DNA of 64,000 nt from Fen-1273 sp963837815 (GTDB lineage Bacteria > Bacteroidota > Ignavibacteria > UBA10030 > UBA6906): positions 1-64,000 of the forward strand of contig CAWIOS010000017.1 of NCBI GenBank assembly GCA_963837815.1, in the 5' to 3' direction. The first letter of the stretch is position 1; the number at the start of each line of letters is the position of its first letter. Made by a program: the position numbers and the translations under genes. The notes under the pieces were generated by a model. That model ran no database searches. It had not been told where the DNA came from and worked only from the letters and a program-made list of their open reading frames with translations. Of the stretch, positions 8,665 through 16,693 are shown piece by piece.

Positions 8665-9246
8665 CTATCGATCATTAAGTCCCTTACCATTAAGTATGTG
8701 CTTCGCGTACTTCTCAATCCGTGCCTCCCGGGTTTTGGATTGCTTGGGGGCAGAGAAAAATAAGAGGTATGCCCTCTGCCGTCCTGGAGTCAATGCACGG
8801 AACGCAGTCTTCAGGGCTGGGGATCCATTTAGTCTACTTCTGAACTCTGCCGGCATCTCGAATTCCCTGGTCTTCTTGAGCTTCACTTTCAAGCCGGCCT
8901 TTTCCACTTCAATGGCCTCAAAGATGTAGGCCTTAATGGTCGCTTTCTTCTCAATTATTTCCTGAACGTTGGTGAACCGGAGCTGGCGGGCCACCTGTAC
9001 ATTCTTCGTTTGCTGGATCAATATGCGTTCGGTGTCCTTCAGCAAGGCGCCTTTGAAAAACAACAAGGCGCAGTAATCCTTAAAAGTATGAATTAGCACT
9101 ATGTTGCGGTCTTCAAACGCATAGCACGGACATCCCCACTTCAACTCTTCGGTAAGCGGGCAATCGAGAGCGATCTGTCTCAGTTTTTCCACTTCTTTCT
9201 GCCACTTCCCGGCTTTGTTGAAAAGGAAGTCAACCCTGGGGTTCAT
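8665..9246 (-). CDS. YdeI/OmdA-family protein with DUF1801-like N-terminus
   Basis: A 193-residue protein. The first ~110 residues match DUF1801 (ELKWGCPCYAFEDRNIVLIHTFKDYCALLFFKGALL). The C-terminal part (EMPAEFRSRLNGSPALKTAFRALTPGRQRAYLLFF, SKTREARIEKY) is the OmdA/YdeI bacteriocin-protection-type domain. The family is widespread in soil and Bacteroidota-related genomes and its biochemical role is not established. It lies downstream of the ArsR, SRPBCC and DoxX-remnant genes on the same strand, a grouping that often travels together. It probably belongs to the ArsR-controlled unit. Confidence 0.85.
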   Translation of the reverse strand: MNPRVDFLFNKAGKWQKEVEKLRQIALDCPLTEELKWGCPCYAFEDRNIVLIHTFKDYCALLFFKGALLKDTERILIQQTKNVQVARQLRFTNVQEIIEKKATIKAYIFEAIEVEKAGLKVKLKKTREFEMPAEFRSRLNGSPALKTAFRALTPGRQRAYLLFFSAPKQSKTREARIEKYAKHILNGKGLNDR

Positions 9247-9255
9247 GGTTTTCCC

Positions 9256-9416
9256 CTATTGTTTGACCGAAGTGAGTTTTCTTGCCACGGGCCTGAAGTA
9301 CCACGACACGAGCGTCAGGACGAGAAGTAACAATGACGGAAATAACGAAACAAGACCATCCCCAGTGCGAGTCAGAGTGTGGCGATCCAGTAGATGATCT
9401 TGTTTCGCTTTGTCAT
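9256..9416 (-). pseudogene. DoxX-family membrane protein remnant (internal deletion plus UGA stop)
   Basis: Minus-strand translation from ATG 9414-9416 gives MTKRNKIIYWIATL, then TGA, then LALGMV: the DoxX-like N-terminus with the stop where a Trp is expected. After a jump of frame and the loss of most of the protein, SLLLLVLTLVSWYFRPVARK...SVKQ appears and ends at TAG 9256-9258, the usual DoxX-like C-terminus. A normal member has about 120-130 residues and four helices; fewer than 50 codons remain. It sits directly after the SRPBCC gene at 9423, where DoxX genes commonly occur. Confidence 0.72.
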
Positions 9417-9422
9417 GGCTGT

Positions 9423-9887
9423 TCACCTCATTTTGGTTACGATGTCCTGCAGCCGGTTATGTGCCATGTTTATCCCCTGCACCATTCCTAATTTCAGCAT
9501 CTGGTTTCTGTGATCCAGCGATTCGTACAGTACGTGCATGTTGAGTTTGCTGGTATCAGCGGTAAGCATTTCAAACTCCAGGAACTCGAGCTGGACACCG
9601 AAAGGCGTATTCTCCATTTCAAACGTCCGGGTGATCTTGCGATTCGGGCTGAATTCGTGAATTGCCCCGTTGAATCTGAATTTGTTTCCTTTCGGATCGG
9701 TTGTCTCAAACTGGTAACTCCCGTGCTTCATATTCTCGAGCTTCAGAACCTTCGTTCCCATCCATTGCTCGACAATTTCGGGTTCTACATACGCTTTGAA
9801 GAGCAATTCCAGGGGCAAATCAAACTCCCGTGTTATCGTCAGATCCTGTTTGCCGTCTTCGGCGTGAATTTTTGTCCTGTGTTCCAT
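9423..9887 (-). CDS. SRPBCC/AHSA1-family protein, ArsR-linked
   Basis: A 154-residue AHSA1-type protein: TREFDLPLELLFKAYVEPEIVEQWMG at the N-terminus, central GSYQFETTDPKGNKFRFNGAIHEF, and a C-terminal helix LGMVQGINMAHNRLQDIV. The ArsR gene ends six bases upstream on the same strand, so the two are almost certainly co-transcribed. ArsR-SRPBCC pairs are common, and the SRPBCC member is presumed to bind or sense a small hydrophobic ligand, but no ligand is known. The DoxX remnant and YdeI-like gene follow. Confidence 0.88.
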   Translation of the reverse strand: MEHRTKIHAEDGKQDLTITREFDLPLELLFKAYVEPEIVEQWMGTKVLKLENMKHGSYQFETTDPKGNKFRFNGAIHEFSPNRKITRTFEMENTPFGVQLEFLEFEMLTADTSKLNMHVLYESLDHRNQMLKLGMVQGINMAHNRLQDIVTKMR

Positions 9888-9893
9888 AGTGTT

Positions 9894-10217
9894 TTACTTT
9901 TTTGATTTGTAGGTTTTCATTATAGATTCCAGTTTATTGAACCTGGAATCCCACAATTGTCGGAACGGTTCAATGAAGTCCGCTATTTCTTTCATCTTCC
10001 CGGGGTTCAGGTGATAGTAGACTTCCCTGCCCTTTTGCTCGTGTTCAAGCAATTCGCATTCGGTGAGTATTTGCAGATGTTTCGAGACCGTCGGTCTTGC
10101 CGTGTCGAAATTCGAGGCTATTGCCCCGGCAGTCATGGCTTGTGAAGCCACAAGCAGAAGGATAGCCCTTCTTGTCGGGTCTGCTACCGCCTGAAAAACA
10201 TCTCTTCTTAGTAGCAT
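9894..10217 (-). CDS. ArsR-family transcriptional repressor
   Basis: A 107-residue winged-helix protein. RRDVFQAVADPTRRAILLLV opens it, the recognition helix is ARPTVSKHLQILTECELLE, and the wing is EQKGREVYYHLNPGK. No CxC metal-binding motif is present, so it is of the non-metal ArsR subgroup usually paired with SRPBCC proteins. It heads an operon with the SRPBCC gene at 9423. The upstream region holds an AT-rich promoter flanked by TGACTACA repeats, likely its own operator. A homologous regulator begins the 19775-20559 pair. Confidence 0.9.
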   Translation of the reverse strand: MLLRRDVFQAVADPTRRAILLLVASQAMTAGAIASNFDTARPTVSKHLQILTECELLEHEQKGREVYYHLNPGKMKEIADFIEPFRQLWDSRFNKLESIMKTYKSKK

Positions 10218-10233
10218 TTTGGAGCACCATTCC

Positions 10234-10276
10234 GTAGTTATGTGACTACAAATATATATAAAGCCATTTGACTACA
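10234..10276 (-). promoter_or_regulatory. Operator/promoter of the ArsR-SRPBCC operon
   Basis: TGACTACA occurs at 10243-10250 and again at 10269-10276, 26 bases apart, flanking an AT-rich promoter segment. The first copy is part of an inverted repeat GTAGT (10234-10238), 6-nt spacer, ACTAC (10245-10249). ArsR proteins bind such dyads over their own promoter. Confidence 0.6.
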
Positions 10277-10433
10277 CAAGTGTTTTTTTACTTTTATTGT
10301 TGCAGCCGAACCGCAGCCGATAACCAATGGAGGGAGGAGGCGACAAGCGAGTGGACTCAAACCCTCTTGCGGGGTGCTTTCTTGTTGCCACCCCGGAAAA
10401 GAGCGACAAATTGCCTTCAGACAGAGGGAATAA

Positions 10434-11168
10434 GTGGACCTGATACAAGATCATTCTGCTCAAAGGACGGCAAGAACGGCGGGGCTGTTTTACCTCATCT
10501 TCATAGTACTGTTTGCCTCCTCAACGTTCATTCAATCCAGTCCCATGGTATATGGAGATGCCGCGGCCACAGCCAGGAATATCAGCGAGCACCTGTGGTT
10601 GTACCGGATAGGCATCATGAGTGAGCTGATATCAGCAGTCTTTTTTCTGCTGGCTGCCTGGGCATTGTACGTGTTATTGAAACCGGTCAACCGTTTCCTT
10701 GCACTGCTGTTCGTGCTTGTTCTCGTTTGCGGGGTTGCAGTCGAGTGCCTTAACACGCTGAACCGTTTTGCGGCTCAACTTCTTCTTGGCAACGACGAGT
10801 ATTTGAACGCGTTCACAGCAAATCAACTGCAATCGCTTGCAATGTTCTTCCTCAACCTGGGCTCAAAGGGCGGAATTATCGCGGGGCTTCTTTATGCGGT
10901 GTGGCTGTTCCCTTTAGGCTACCTCGTGATCGAATCGAGGTTCCTGCCGAAAACGCTGGGGGTGTTGCTGATATGCGACGGGATCGCTCTCCTGATCTGC
11001 TTCGTTCAGGCAATCCTGTTCCCGGGTTATGAGAAGATGACGTATCCGCTCTACCCGGTGATGTTCATCGCGGAATTCGGGCTCGCCCTGTGGCTGTTGA
11101 TTAAGGGAGTCAAAATGAATGAAATTGAGCTTGAGAGCGAAGATGATAACGGAAAACGCGAACAATGA
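10434..11168 (+). CDS. DUF4386-family membrane protein
   Basis: A 244-residue protein with six or so hydrophobic segments. It starts QRTARTAGLFYLIFIVLFASSTF, a characteristic DUF4386 opening, and has the conserved NISEHLWLYRIGIMSELISAV and FLNLGSKGGIIAGLLYAVWLFPLGYLV. The family is an uncharacterised integral membrane group. The start is a GTG at 10434, with no strong ribosome site visible, so the exact start is uncertain. The stop overlaps the ATG of the next gene by four bases (ATGA), giving translational coupling with the quinone oxidoreductase. Confidence 0.85.
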   Translation: MDLIQDHSAQRTARTAGLFYLIFIVLFASSTFIQSSPMVYGDAAATARNISEHLWLYRIGIMSELISAVFFLLAAWALYVLLKPVNRFLALLFVLVLVCGVAVECLNTLNRFAAQLLLGNDEYLNAFTANQLQSLAMFFLNLGSKGGIIAGLLYAVWLFPLGYLVIESRFLPKTLGVLLICDGIALLICFVQAILFPGYEKMTYPLYPVMFIAEFGLALWLLIKGVKMNEIELESEDDNGKREQ

Positions 11169-12184
11169 ACTCGACAGGAGTGCTCACAAACAGTCGGATC
11201 CTCGTTTCGGCGTACGGCGGACCGGAACAAATGACGATCATCACCGAAAAGCTGCGTGATCCGGGGCCTGGAGAAGTTAGAATTCGCGTCCTCGTAGCTG
11301 GAGTCGCCTGGGCGGACTGCATGATGCGCCGAGGCACATACCCTGCCCAGCCGAAATTGCCGTTCACCCCCGGGTACGACATCATTGGTGTCGTAGACAA
11401 GGTCGGACCCGGAGTAACACAGGCTACCGAGGGACAGACCGTCGCAGCGTTGATTGGCCATGGAGGATATTCGCAGTTCCTGATCCTGCCGGAATCCGAA
11501 CTCGTGCCTGTACCCGCCGGTCTTGACCCCGCAGAGGCGGTCTGTCTCGTCTTAAACTATGGGACAGCGTACCAGATGCTTCACAGGGTTGCAGGAGTGA
11601 AGACGGGAGAGAAGATATTGGTCCATAGCGCAGCGGGAGGTGTTGGAACGGCGGTCATTGAATTGGGCAAACTTGCGGGATTGCAGTTGTTTGGCACGGC
11701 GGCGACCGGAAAACTGGATCTCGTAGCACGTCTGGGATGCGAGGCGATAGACTACCGAAAATCGGACTTTGTCAAAGAAGTTCGCTCGCGCACCGGCAAC
11801 GGGGTTGACCTTGTGTTGGATTCGATTGGCGGAGCCCATTGGGTGAGATCGAGTCGATGCCTAAAGCCGGGCGGTCTGCTGATTCCGTACGGATCCCAAA
11901 ACGCCGTAAAGGGCGGCATTGTGAGGAAGCTGGAGGACGTAGCGTCCGCCGCCCTGGTGGCGATGCGACCCGGACGTCGCATCTCATTGTATTCGATCAG
12001 CGGGATGAGGAGGAAGCACCCGGAATGGTTTCGCGAAGATCTGTCGATACAATTCCAAATGCTGTCGGAGAAGCGAATCAAGCCTCTGGTCGCGGATCGC
12101 ATCCCGTGGACGGAGGCTGTCGAAGCTCACCGGCGGCTCGAGTCGGGCCAGCTCCAGGGGAAGCTGGTCCTCATATTCCCTTGA
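11165..12184 (+). CDS. Zinc-independent medium-chain quinone oxidoreductase (MDR family)
   Basis: A 339-residue NAD(P)H-dependent oxidoreductase. The GroES-like half has GPGEVRIRVLVAGVAWADCMMRRGTYP and TPGYDIIGVVDKVG; the Rossmann half has the nucleotide motif VHSAAGGVGTAVIELGKLAG. The structural- and catalytic-zinc cysteines of alcohol dehydrogenases are absent, so it belongs with quinone oxidoreductase/VAT-1-like enzymes that reduce quinones or enones. It is coupled to the DUF4386 gene by an ATGA overlap. The substrate is not evident. Confidence 0.9.
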   Translation: MNSTGVLTNSRILVSAYGGPEQMTIITEKLRDPGPGEVRIRVLVAGVAWADCMMRRGTYPAQPKLPFTPGYDIIGVVDKVGPGVTQATEGQTVAALIGHGGYSQFLILPESELVPVPAGLDPAEAVCLVLNYGTAYQMLHRVAGVKTGEKILVHSAAGGVGTAVIELGKLAGLQLFGTAATGKLDLVARLGCEAIDYRKSDFVKEVRSRTGNGVDLVLDSIGGAHWVRSSRCLKPGGLLIPYGSQNAVKGGIVRKLEDVASAALVAMRPGRRISLYSISGMRRKHPEWFREDLSIQFQMLSEKRIKPLVADRIPWTEAVEAHRRLESGQLQGKLVLIFP

Positions 12185-12665
12185 ACTTGACATCATGCGC
12201 CGGGTGGTCCTCCCGTGCCTGATCGTCCGTCGCCAAGTTCTGATCACTTTTCCATCCATCACGATCGTAGGCTTGAGTATCCCCCCAATCGCCAGGAGTC
12301 CTGTAACCCGGGTAGACCAGACGCTGATTGGCCGGCCTCTGGCGAGCTAAACCCTGGAGACTCTTCTTGCTCATCTTGCTCATCGGCGAGGATCCTGTTG
12401 GACGTGAATATCCATTACTCGGATATTACTCATACTTCAACGAATTGACAGGGGCTGGAAATCCCGGCATTGTTGGGTTGCGTCCTTTAATGTCGGTAAC
12501 CCTTATTTAAGATTAGCCTCTGAAGTTAAATAGCAAGAGGTAGATTCTCGAGCATTTTGGGCACCGGGACGCCAGTTACCGGGACATCAGGCGGCGGGAC
12601 ATCAGGTCTCCGTCGATTGCAGAACATTTCATCAAAATTGAGACCGCATTGCCGCTATTGAGTAT
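12185..12665. other. Intergenic stretch upstream of the integrase, with a short direct repeat
   Basis: No supported gene. CGGGACATCAGG occurs twice, at 12580-12591 and 12595-12606, with a partial copy ACCGGGAC at 12563-12570. The repeats lie 60-85 bases before the integrase start, where recombinase arm sites or regulatory sites could lie. The remainder holds only short unconvincing frames. Confidence 0.55.
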
Positions 12666-13571
12666 ATGTCGAGGGTATCAAACGCAGGAAAATCGACTCC
12701 ACACCTGTCGGACCTAATCCGTGAGGTTCTCGGGTATGTCAAAGCGACGCTCGAACCTGGGACATTCTCTATCTACAGCACTACGCTTGCCCATTTCCGA
12801 ACGTCTGCGGGCAATCCTCCCCTCTGCTCTCTGACTCCCCGCATTATCGACAAATACAAGGTCGAACGGTTGGGTGCGGTGGCTCCGAGTACTGTCAACA
12901 TCGAGCTCCGAACTCTCAAGGCGGCATTCCGGATGGGCGTCCGATGGAGCATGCTCCGGAAGAGCCCGTTCGAGGGGGTGTCCCTCGCGCGCGTGCCCGA
13001 AATCGAACCTGCGTACTTCAGCCGCGAGGATCTCCAGAGACTTCTCGAGAGCATCAGTGAACCATGGTTTCGCGATGTCGTGCTTTTCGCCGCGGTGACA
13101 GGCATGCGGCAGGGGGAGATACTCTCACTCCGGTGGGAACAGGTGGATTTGCAGGCCCGGGTCGCCCGGCTCAGAAGCAGCGCAACGTTCAAGACCAAGA
13201 CTGGGAAAAGAAGGACTGTCCCGCTCGGGGCAACTGCTATGCAGGTGCTCCGGCAGAGGGGACCGGGAAGTGGTTCGGGTGTAGTCTTTACACTACGAGG
13301 GAGAACCCTGAAGAGAAGGTGGGTGACGACGAAACTACGGAGATACGTCAGGCAACTCGGGATGGACCGCCGGCTCAACTTCCATTCACTGAGAGCGTCT
13401 TTCGCATCGTGGCTCGCACTCGACGGTGTTTCGATATACCAGATCTCAAAACTGCTGGGACACAGCGACGTGAAGCTAACGCAACACTACTATGCGCACC
13501 TGGAACCGGGAGAACTACACGACGTCGTGGACAAACTTGGTTTCACTTCATCTATCAGGTCGGTCAAATAA
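12666..13571 (+). CDS. Tyrosine recombinase/integrase
   Basis: A 301-residue phage-type integrase. Residues 11-105 form a SAM-like core-binding domain. The catalytic domain shows R148 (TGMRQGE), a conserved lysine in the FKTKTGKRR hairpin, H240-xx-R243 (FHSLRASF), H266 (LLGHSDV) and the nucleophile Y276 (HYYAHLEP). All catalytic residues are present, so it should be active. It stands alone, without an excisionase or phage genes, and overlaps by eight bases the 3' end of a broken methyltransferase on the other strand. A second, almost wholly deleted integrase 3' end lies at 14068. Its role, such as local gene capture, is inferred from the patchwork around it. Confidence 0.93.
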   Translation: MSRVSNAGKSTPHLSDLIREVLGYVKATLEPGTFSIYSTTLAHFRTSAGNPPLCSLTPRIIDKYKVERLGAVAPSTVNIELRTLKAAFRMGVRWSMLRKSPFEGVSLARVPEIEPAYFSREDLQRLLESISEPWFRDVVLFAAVTGMRQGEILSLRWEQVDLQARVARLRSSATFKTKTGKRRTVPLGATAMQVLRQRGPGSGSGVVFTLRGRTLKRRWVTTKLRRYVRQLGMDRRLNFHSLRASFASWLALDGVSIYQISKLLGHSDVKLTQHYYAHLEPGELHDVVDKLGFTSSIRSVK

Positions 13572-14001
13572 GGAAGGGGATGATTCTCTTTGTCCGACTG
13601 GCGTAATCTGTGTACTCCGGGTAGCGTTCGACGAGGAGTTTCTCCTCAGCGGCTATCCTCATCATGACGCCCGCAACCATGCAAATGCCCAGGGCCAGGC
13701 TGAGTATCGAGAGATGTGAGAAGACACCGGCCCAGGTGAAGTAGAGCATGGCCGCGTAGATTGGATGACGAACGAATCTGTATGGCCCGGATTTCACCAC
13801 CCCCCCTTCCGTGGGATTTGCCGCAGCATGGAAGCTCCTTCCGCCGAATACGAGACGAGCTCATACCATCAAGACAACGGCCAGAATCTGGACCCCGATC
13901 GGAACCGGAGACTCTCCCAGAAGAGAATGAGCCCAAATCAGCGCGAGCAGCGCCACGACCATGAGGAAAAGACCGGCAATTGAAGCCACTTTGAGAGTCA
14001 T
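13564..14001 (-). pseudogene. Isoprenylcysteine carboxyl methyltransferase-like membrane protein, interrupted by one UGA
   Basis: One frame reads MTLKVASIAGLFLMVV...ILAVVLMV, then TGA at 13861-13863, then ARLVFGGRSFHAAANPTEGG and GPYRFVRHPIYAAMLYFTWAG...ERYPEYTDYASRTKRIIPF. The second part is the ICMT/PEMT C-terminal SAM-binding signature (GPYRxxRHPxY, RYPxY). Family members have Trp where the TGA stands, so a single TGG-to-TGA change explains the break. Otherwise the ~145-codon gene is intact. Its own terminator is also TGA. It lies between a complete integrase and an integrase remnant. Readthrough cannot be excluded. Confidence 0.8.
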
Positions 14002-14067
14002 CAGAGTTACGTCGCTTCTGGTTTCAAAGAAGAATCCACGCTCGCGAAATCCGGCAGGGGCCTTTCT

Positions 14068-14118
14068 ATTATGCACATCTGGAACCCGCCGAGCTCCATG
14101 ATGTCGTCAACCGAATTA
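14068..14118 (+). pseudogene. 3'-terminal remnant of a second tyrosine integrase
   Basis: The plus strand encodes YYAHLEPAELHDVVNRI, nearly identical to the C-terminal end of the integrase at 12666 (YYAHLEPGELHDVVDKL), including its catalytic Tyr. The bases differ mostly at third positions, so it is a diverged paralogue rather than a recent copy. No integrase sequence is seen to its left: the similarity starts abruptly near 14068, next to the 5' region of the broken methyltransferase. Confidence 0.7.
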
Positions 14119-16506
14119 CTTTCTGTTCTTCACATACGTATCCGCCCACTCAAAGCTCTCCGCCAGAACGTCGAGCACCGACTCGCGCGCCGAGTATCCG
14201 TGGCTCTCGCAGGGGAGCATAACGAGCCGGGCGGTCCCTCCCGTCCCCTTCAGCGCCTGAAACAGCCGTTCAGACTGTATCGGAAACGTCCCGGTGTTAT
14301 TGTCCGCCTCACCGTGAATCAGAAGCAGCGGTGTCTTGATCTTATCAGCGAACGTGAACGGGGACATGTTCATGTATGTGTCTTTTGCTTCCCAGAATGA
14401 ACGCCTCTCAGTCTGGAATCCGAACGGTGTCAGTGTCCTGTTGTATGCCCCGCTCCGGGCGATCCCTGCGGCGAAAAGATCTGAGTGGGCGAGCAGGTTC
14501 ACTGTCATAAATGCGCCGTAGCTGTGCCCCGAAACGCAGACCCGATGCCGGTCGATCACTCCCATCGAGTCCAGGTGGTCGATCGCGGCTTTCGCGGAGC
14601 TCACAATTTGCTCGACAAACGTATTATTGACGGTCTCGGGATCGCCGATGACGGGCATTGTCGCATCCATGAGCACCGCATACCCCTGCGTCACGAAGAA
14701 GAGCGGCGTTGCCCCCCTAAAGAACGTGAATGCATCCGGCGATCCCCGGACCTGGCCCGCGGTCGAGGCATCGGAATACTCGAGCGGGTAGGCCCATATG
14801 AGGCATGGTAGCCGCACGCCGGTTTTATAGTCGGCAGGGAGGTAGAGCATGCCGGTCAGCGCGACCCCGTCGGGCCGGATGTACCTGACCAGTTCCTTCT
14901 TCATTCCCGTCAGCTGCGGTGCGGGGTCCGCAAAGGCGGTGAGAGTTTTCCGACCGGGCTTGCCGGCCTCCCGCACGAAGTAGTTCGGAGGCTGTGTACG
15001 GTTTTCGTAACGGGTGAGAAATTTCGTGTGCCCAGCACCGATGAATGAGAGAAACCTCTCGAGTCCCCCCTCCTGAGAACGAAAGAGTATCGTTTTCTCC
15101 TTTGAGACGATATTCACCCTGTCAAGAAACGGTCTGTCACCATGTTCAGTCGCGCCCGACCCGGTCATGAATATCCAGTCGCCGTCCCGGATTACGGTCG
15201 ATTCCCCATCGGGCTTCGTTACATACACGGGCCTGCCGGGATTGTTGTACTCGTCGTTGACGCTGAGGTCGAACAGCACGCGACGGCTGGCCGCAGGGTC
15301 CGCAAGTGACAGAAACGCTGTGGTCCGCCATCGCCGATCTCTGTTATGTTCCGTCACCAGAGCTTCATCCTTTGTGGAAAGCCATTCGAATCCCTCGAAT
15401 CTCTCCTGAATCCGGAGCAGTTCCTTTGGCTCGCCTGTAAACGGCGCGGAGAGGGTCATGATCCTGTCGCGGAAAGGGACTTTATGGACAGGGTCCCCAC
15501 CGTCGAGGGCTTCGGGCCAGACGAGCGTGGCACTCCTGAGAGGCTGCCATTCCACGTCCCGGGGTCCGGTCTGGACGCCCTGTGTCGGGATTTCATCGGT
15601 GACGGGGAAGTCGCCGATGGTTTTCACAGTGTTCCCTGATCTATCCCATACCAAAATCGAGCGGGTGAAATCTTCGTACGTGACACGGTAGGAATATGGC
15701 TTTCGGATCTCCGTGACAAGGAGGTACTTCCCATCCGGAGAGAGATCGGCACTTGCATAGAGTCCCGGTATGCCGATTTGTGACGCCCTCCCGTCCCTCG
15801 TGTCAACCTGCATGATCTGGCATTTCGCATAGTACGTGAACAGGTCTTCGTCGTACTGGCTCTTAAGCAGATCTTCATACGTGGCGACCTTCGCCGTCCT
15901 CCCGTGTGTTTCCTCCGTGTTTGGGCCCAGCGGTCGCTTCGGCACGGAAGGAGCGCTTCCACGGCGGGGGTCGATTGCACGCACCAGAAGCGTCGTGTTG
16001 TCGCTCATCCACGTAAAGGGGGAACCGAGCACGTCATTGAGATGCAATCCCCGTATCGACGAGGTCTTTCCGGTCGCCGGGTCTGCCACGCAAAGCTGGA
16101 TCCCGTCTTCACCCTCCAGTTCAAATGCAATTCGCTTACCGTCGTACGACCAGACGGGGACCCCGATCCGGGAATCAGGAGGAAGAACCATCCGTACGTC
16201 GGTGCCGGTCTCGAAGTTCTTCACGGTGATTCCGGTATACTGGGTGATTCTTTGACGTCCGGATATCTGCGGCGAAATCCGGATCCCCGCAATACGCAAG
16301 AGAGGCCGGGCGAGGTACTCAATGGACGGGTTGGGAAGATAGTCAACAAGCATCATGGCACTACAGGCCGGGCTCACAATGACAAGCGGGGTGGGCGAAG
16401 CGTCCACAATTCTCACAACCTCATCAGGCGGGAGTTTGTACGGGGTTTGCGAGAGGCCCGCGGTGAATGTGAGTACAAGAAGCACGGCAGTGTGTGCATA
16501 TCTCAT
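14116..16506 (-). CDS. Secreted S9-family (prolyl oligopeptidase-type) peptidase
   Basis: About 796 residues from the ATG at 16504-16506, chosen because GGAG lies just upstream and a signal peptide follows (MRYAHTAVLLVLTFTAGLSQ). The N-terminal ~500 residues form a TolB-like beta-propeller (VWSYDGKRIAFELEG, DLSPDGKYLLVTE). The C-terminal alpha/beta-hydrolase has the nucleophile elbow GHSYGA (Ser near residue 662), the acid in HGEADNNTGTFP (Asp near 735) and the His in ESHGYSARE (near 769). It probably cleaves peptides or acyl-peptides in the periplasm or outside the cell. The gene is monocistronic, preceded by two tandem palindromes. Its stop lies at the integrase remnant. Confidence 0.9.
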   Translation of the reverse strand: MRYAHTAVLLVLTFTAGLSQTPYKLPPDEVVRIVDASPTPLVIVSPACSAMMLVDYLPNPSIEYLARPLLRIAGIRISPQISGRQRITQYTGITVKNFETGTDVRMVLPPDSRIGVPVWSYDGKRIAFELEGEDGIQLCVADPATGKTSSIRGLHLNDVLGSPFTWMSDNTTLLVRAIDPRRGSAPSVPKRPLGPNTEETHGRTAKVATYEDLLKSQYDEDLFTYYAKCQIMQVDTRDGRASQIGIPGLYASADLSPDGKYLLVTEIRKPYSYRVTYEDFTRSILVWDRSGNTVKTIGDFPVTDEIPTQGVQTGPRDVEWQPLRSATLVWPEALDGGDPVHKVPFRDRIMTLSAPFTGEPKELLRIQERFEGFEWLSTKDEALVTEHNRDRRWRTTAFLSLADPAASRRVLFDLSVNDEYNNPGRPVYVTKPDGESTVIRDGDWIFMTGSGATEHGDRPFLDRVNIVSKEKTILFRSQEGGLERFLSFIGAGHTKFLTRYENRTQPPNYFVREAGKPGRKTLTAFADPAPQLTGMKKELVRYIRPDGVALTGMLYLPADYKTGVRLPCLIWAYPLEYSDASTAGQVRGSPDAFTFFRGATPLFFVTQGYAVLMDATMPVIGDPETVNNTFVEQIVSSAKAAIDHLDSMGVIDRHRVCVSGHSYGAFMTVNLLAHSDLFAAGIARSGAYNRTLTPFGFQTERRSFWEAKDTYMNMSPFTFADKIKTPLLLIHGEADNNTGTFPIQSERLFQALKGTGGTARLVMLPCESHGYSARESVLDVLAESFEWADTYVKNRK

Positions 16507-16572
16507 TGAAGTCTCCAGGGAGGTGGGAAGGAGCATGATGAGGAAGAGTTGCCCTGTCATCAGGCTCCCAAA

Positions 16573-16614
16573 TTACTCAATTCATTGAGTAAAATTACTC
16601 AACGTATTGAGTAA
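16573..16614 (-). promoter_or_regulatory. Two tandem 20-bp palindromic operators upstream of the S9 peptidase
   Basis: TTACTCAATTCATTGAGTAA at 16573-16592 is a 9-2-9 perfect inverted repeat. TTACTCAACGTATTGAGTAA at 16595-16614 is an 8-4-8 repeat. Their centres are 22 bp apart, about two helical turns, so two dimers would bind the same face. Length and symmetry fit a TetR, MarR or PadR-type repressor. No such regulator gene is next to it. Confidence 0.75.
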
Positions 16615-16693
16615 AATCACCCCCCCCTCTCCACGACCATGCGATCCGCCGGGCAGTTCCAGGTACGCAAGAGGGAGGGGGTCTTTCTAGACG

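Noticed and set aside
9256..14001. UGA recoded as Trp genome-wide
   Set aside because: Many intact genes in the window end in TGA, including the quinone oxidoreductase, S41 protease, TPR protein and LytTR regulator, so UGA is a normal stop here.
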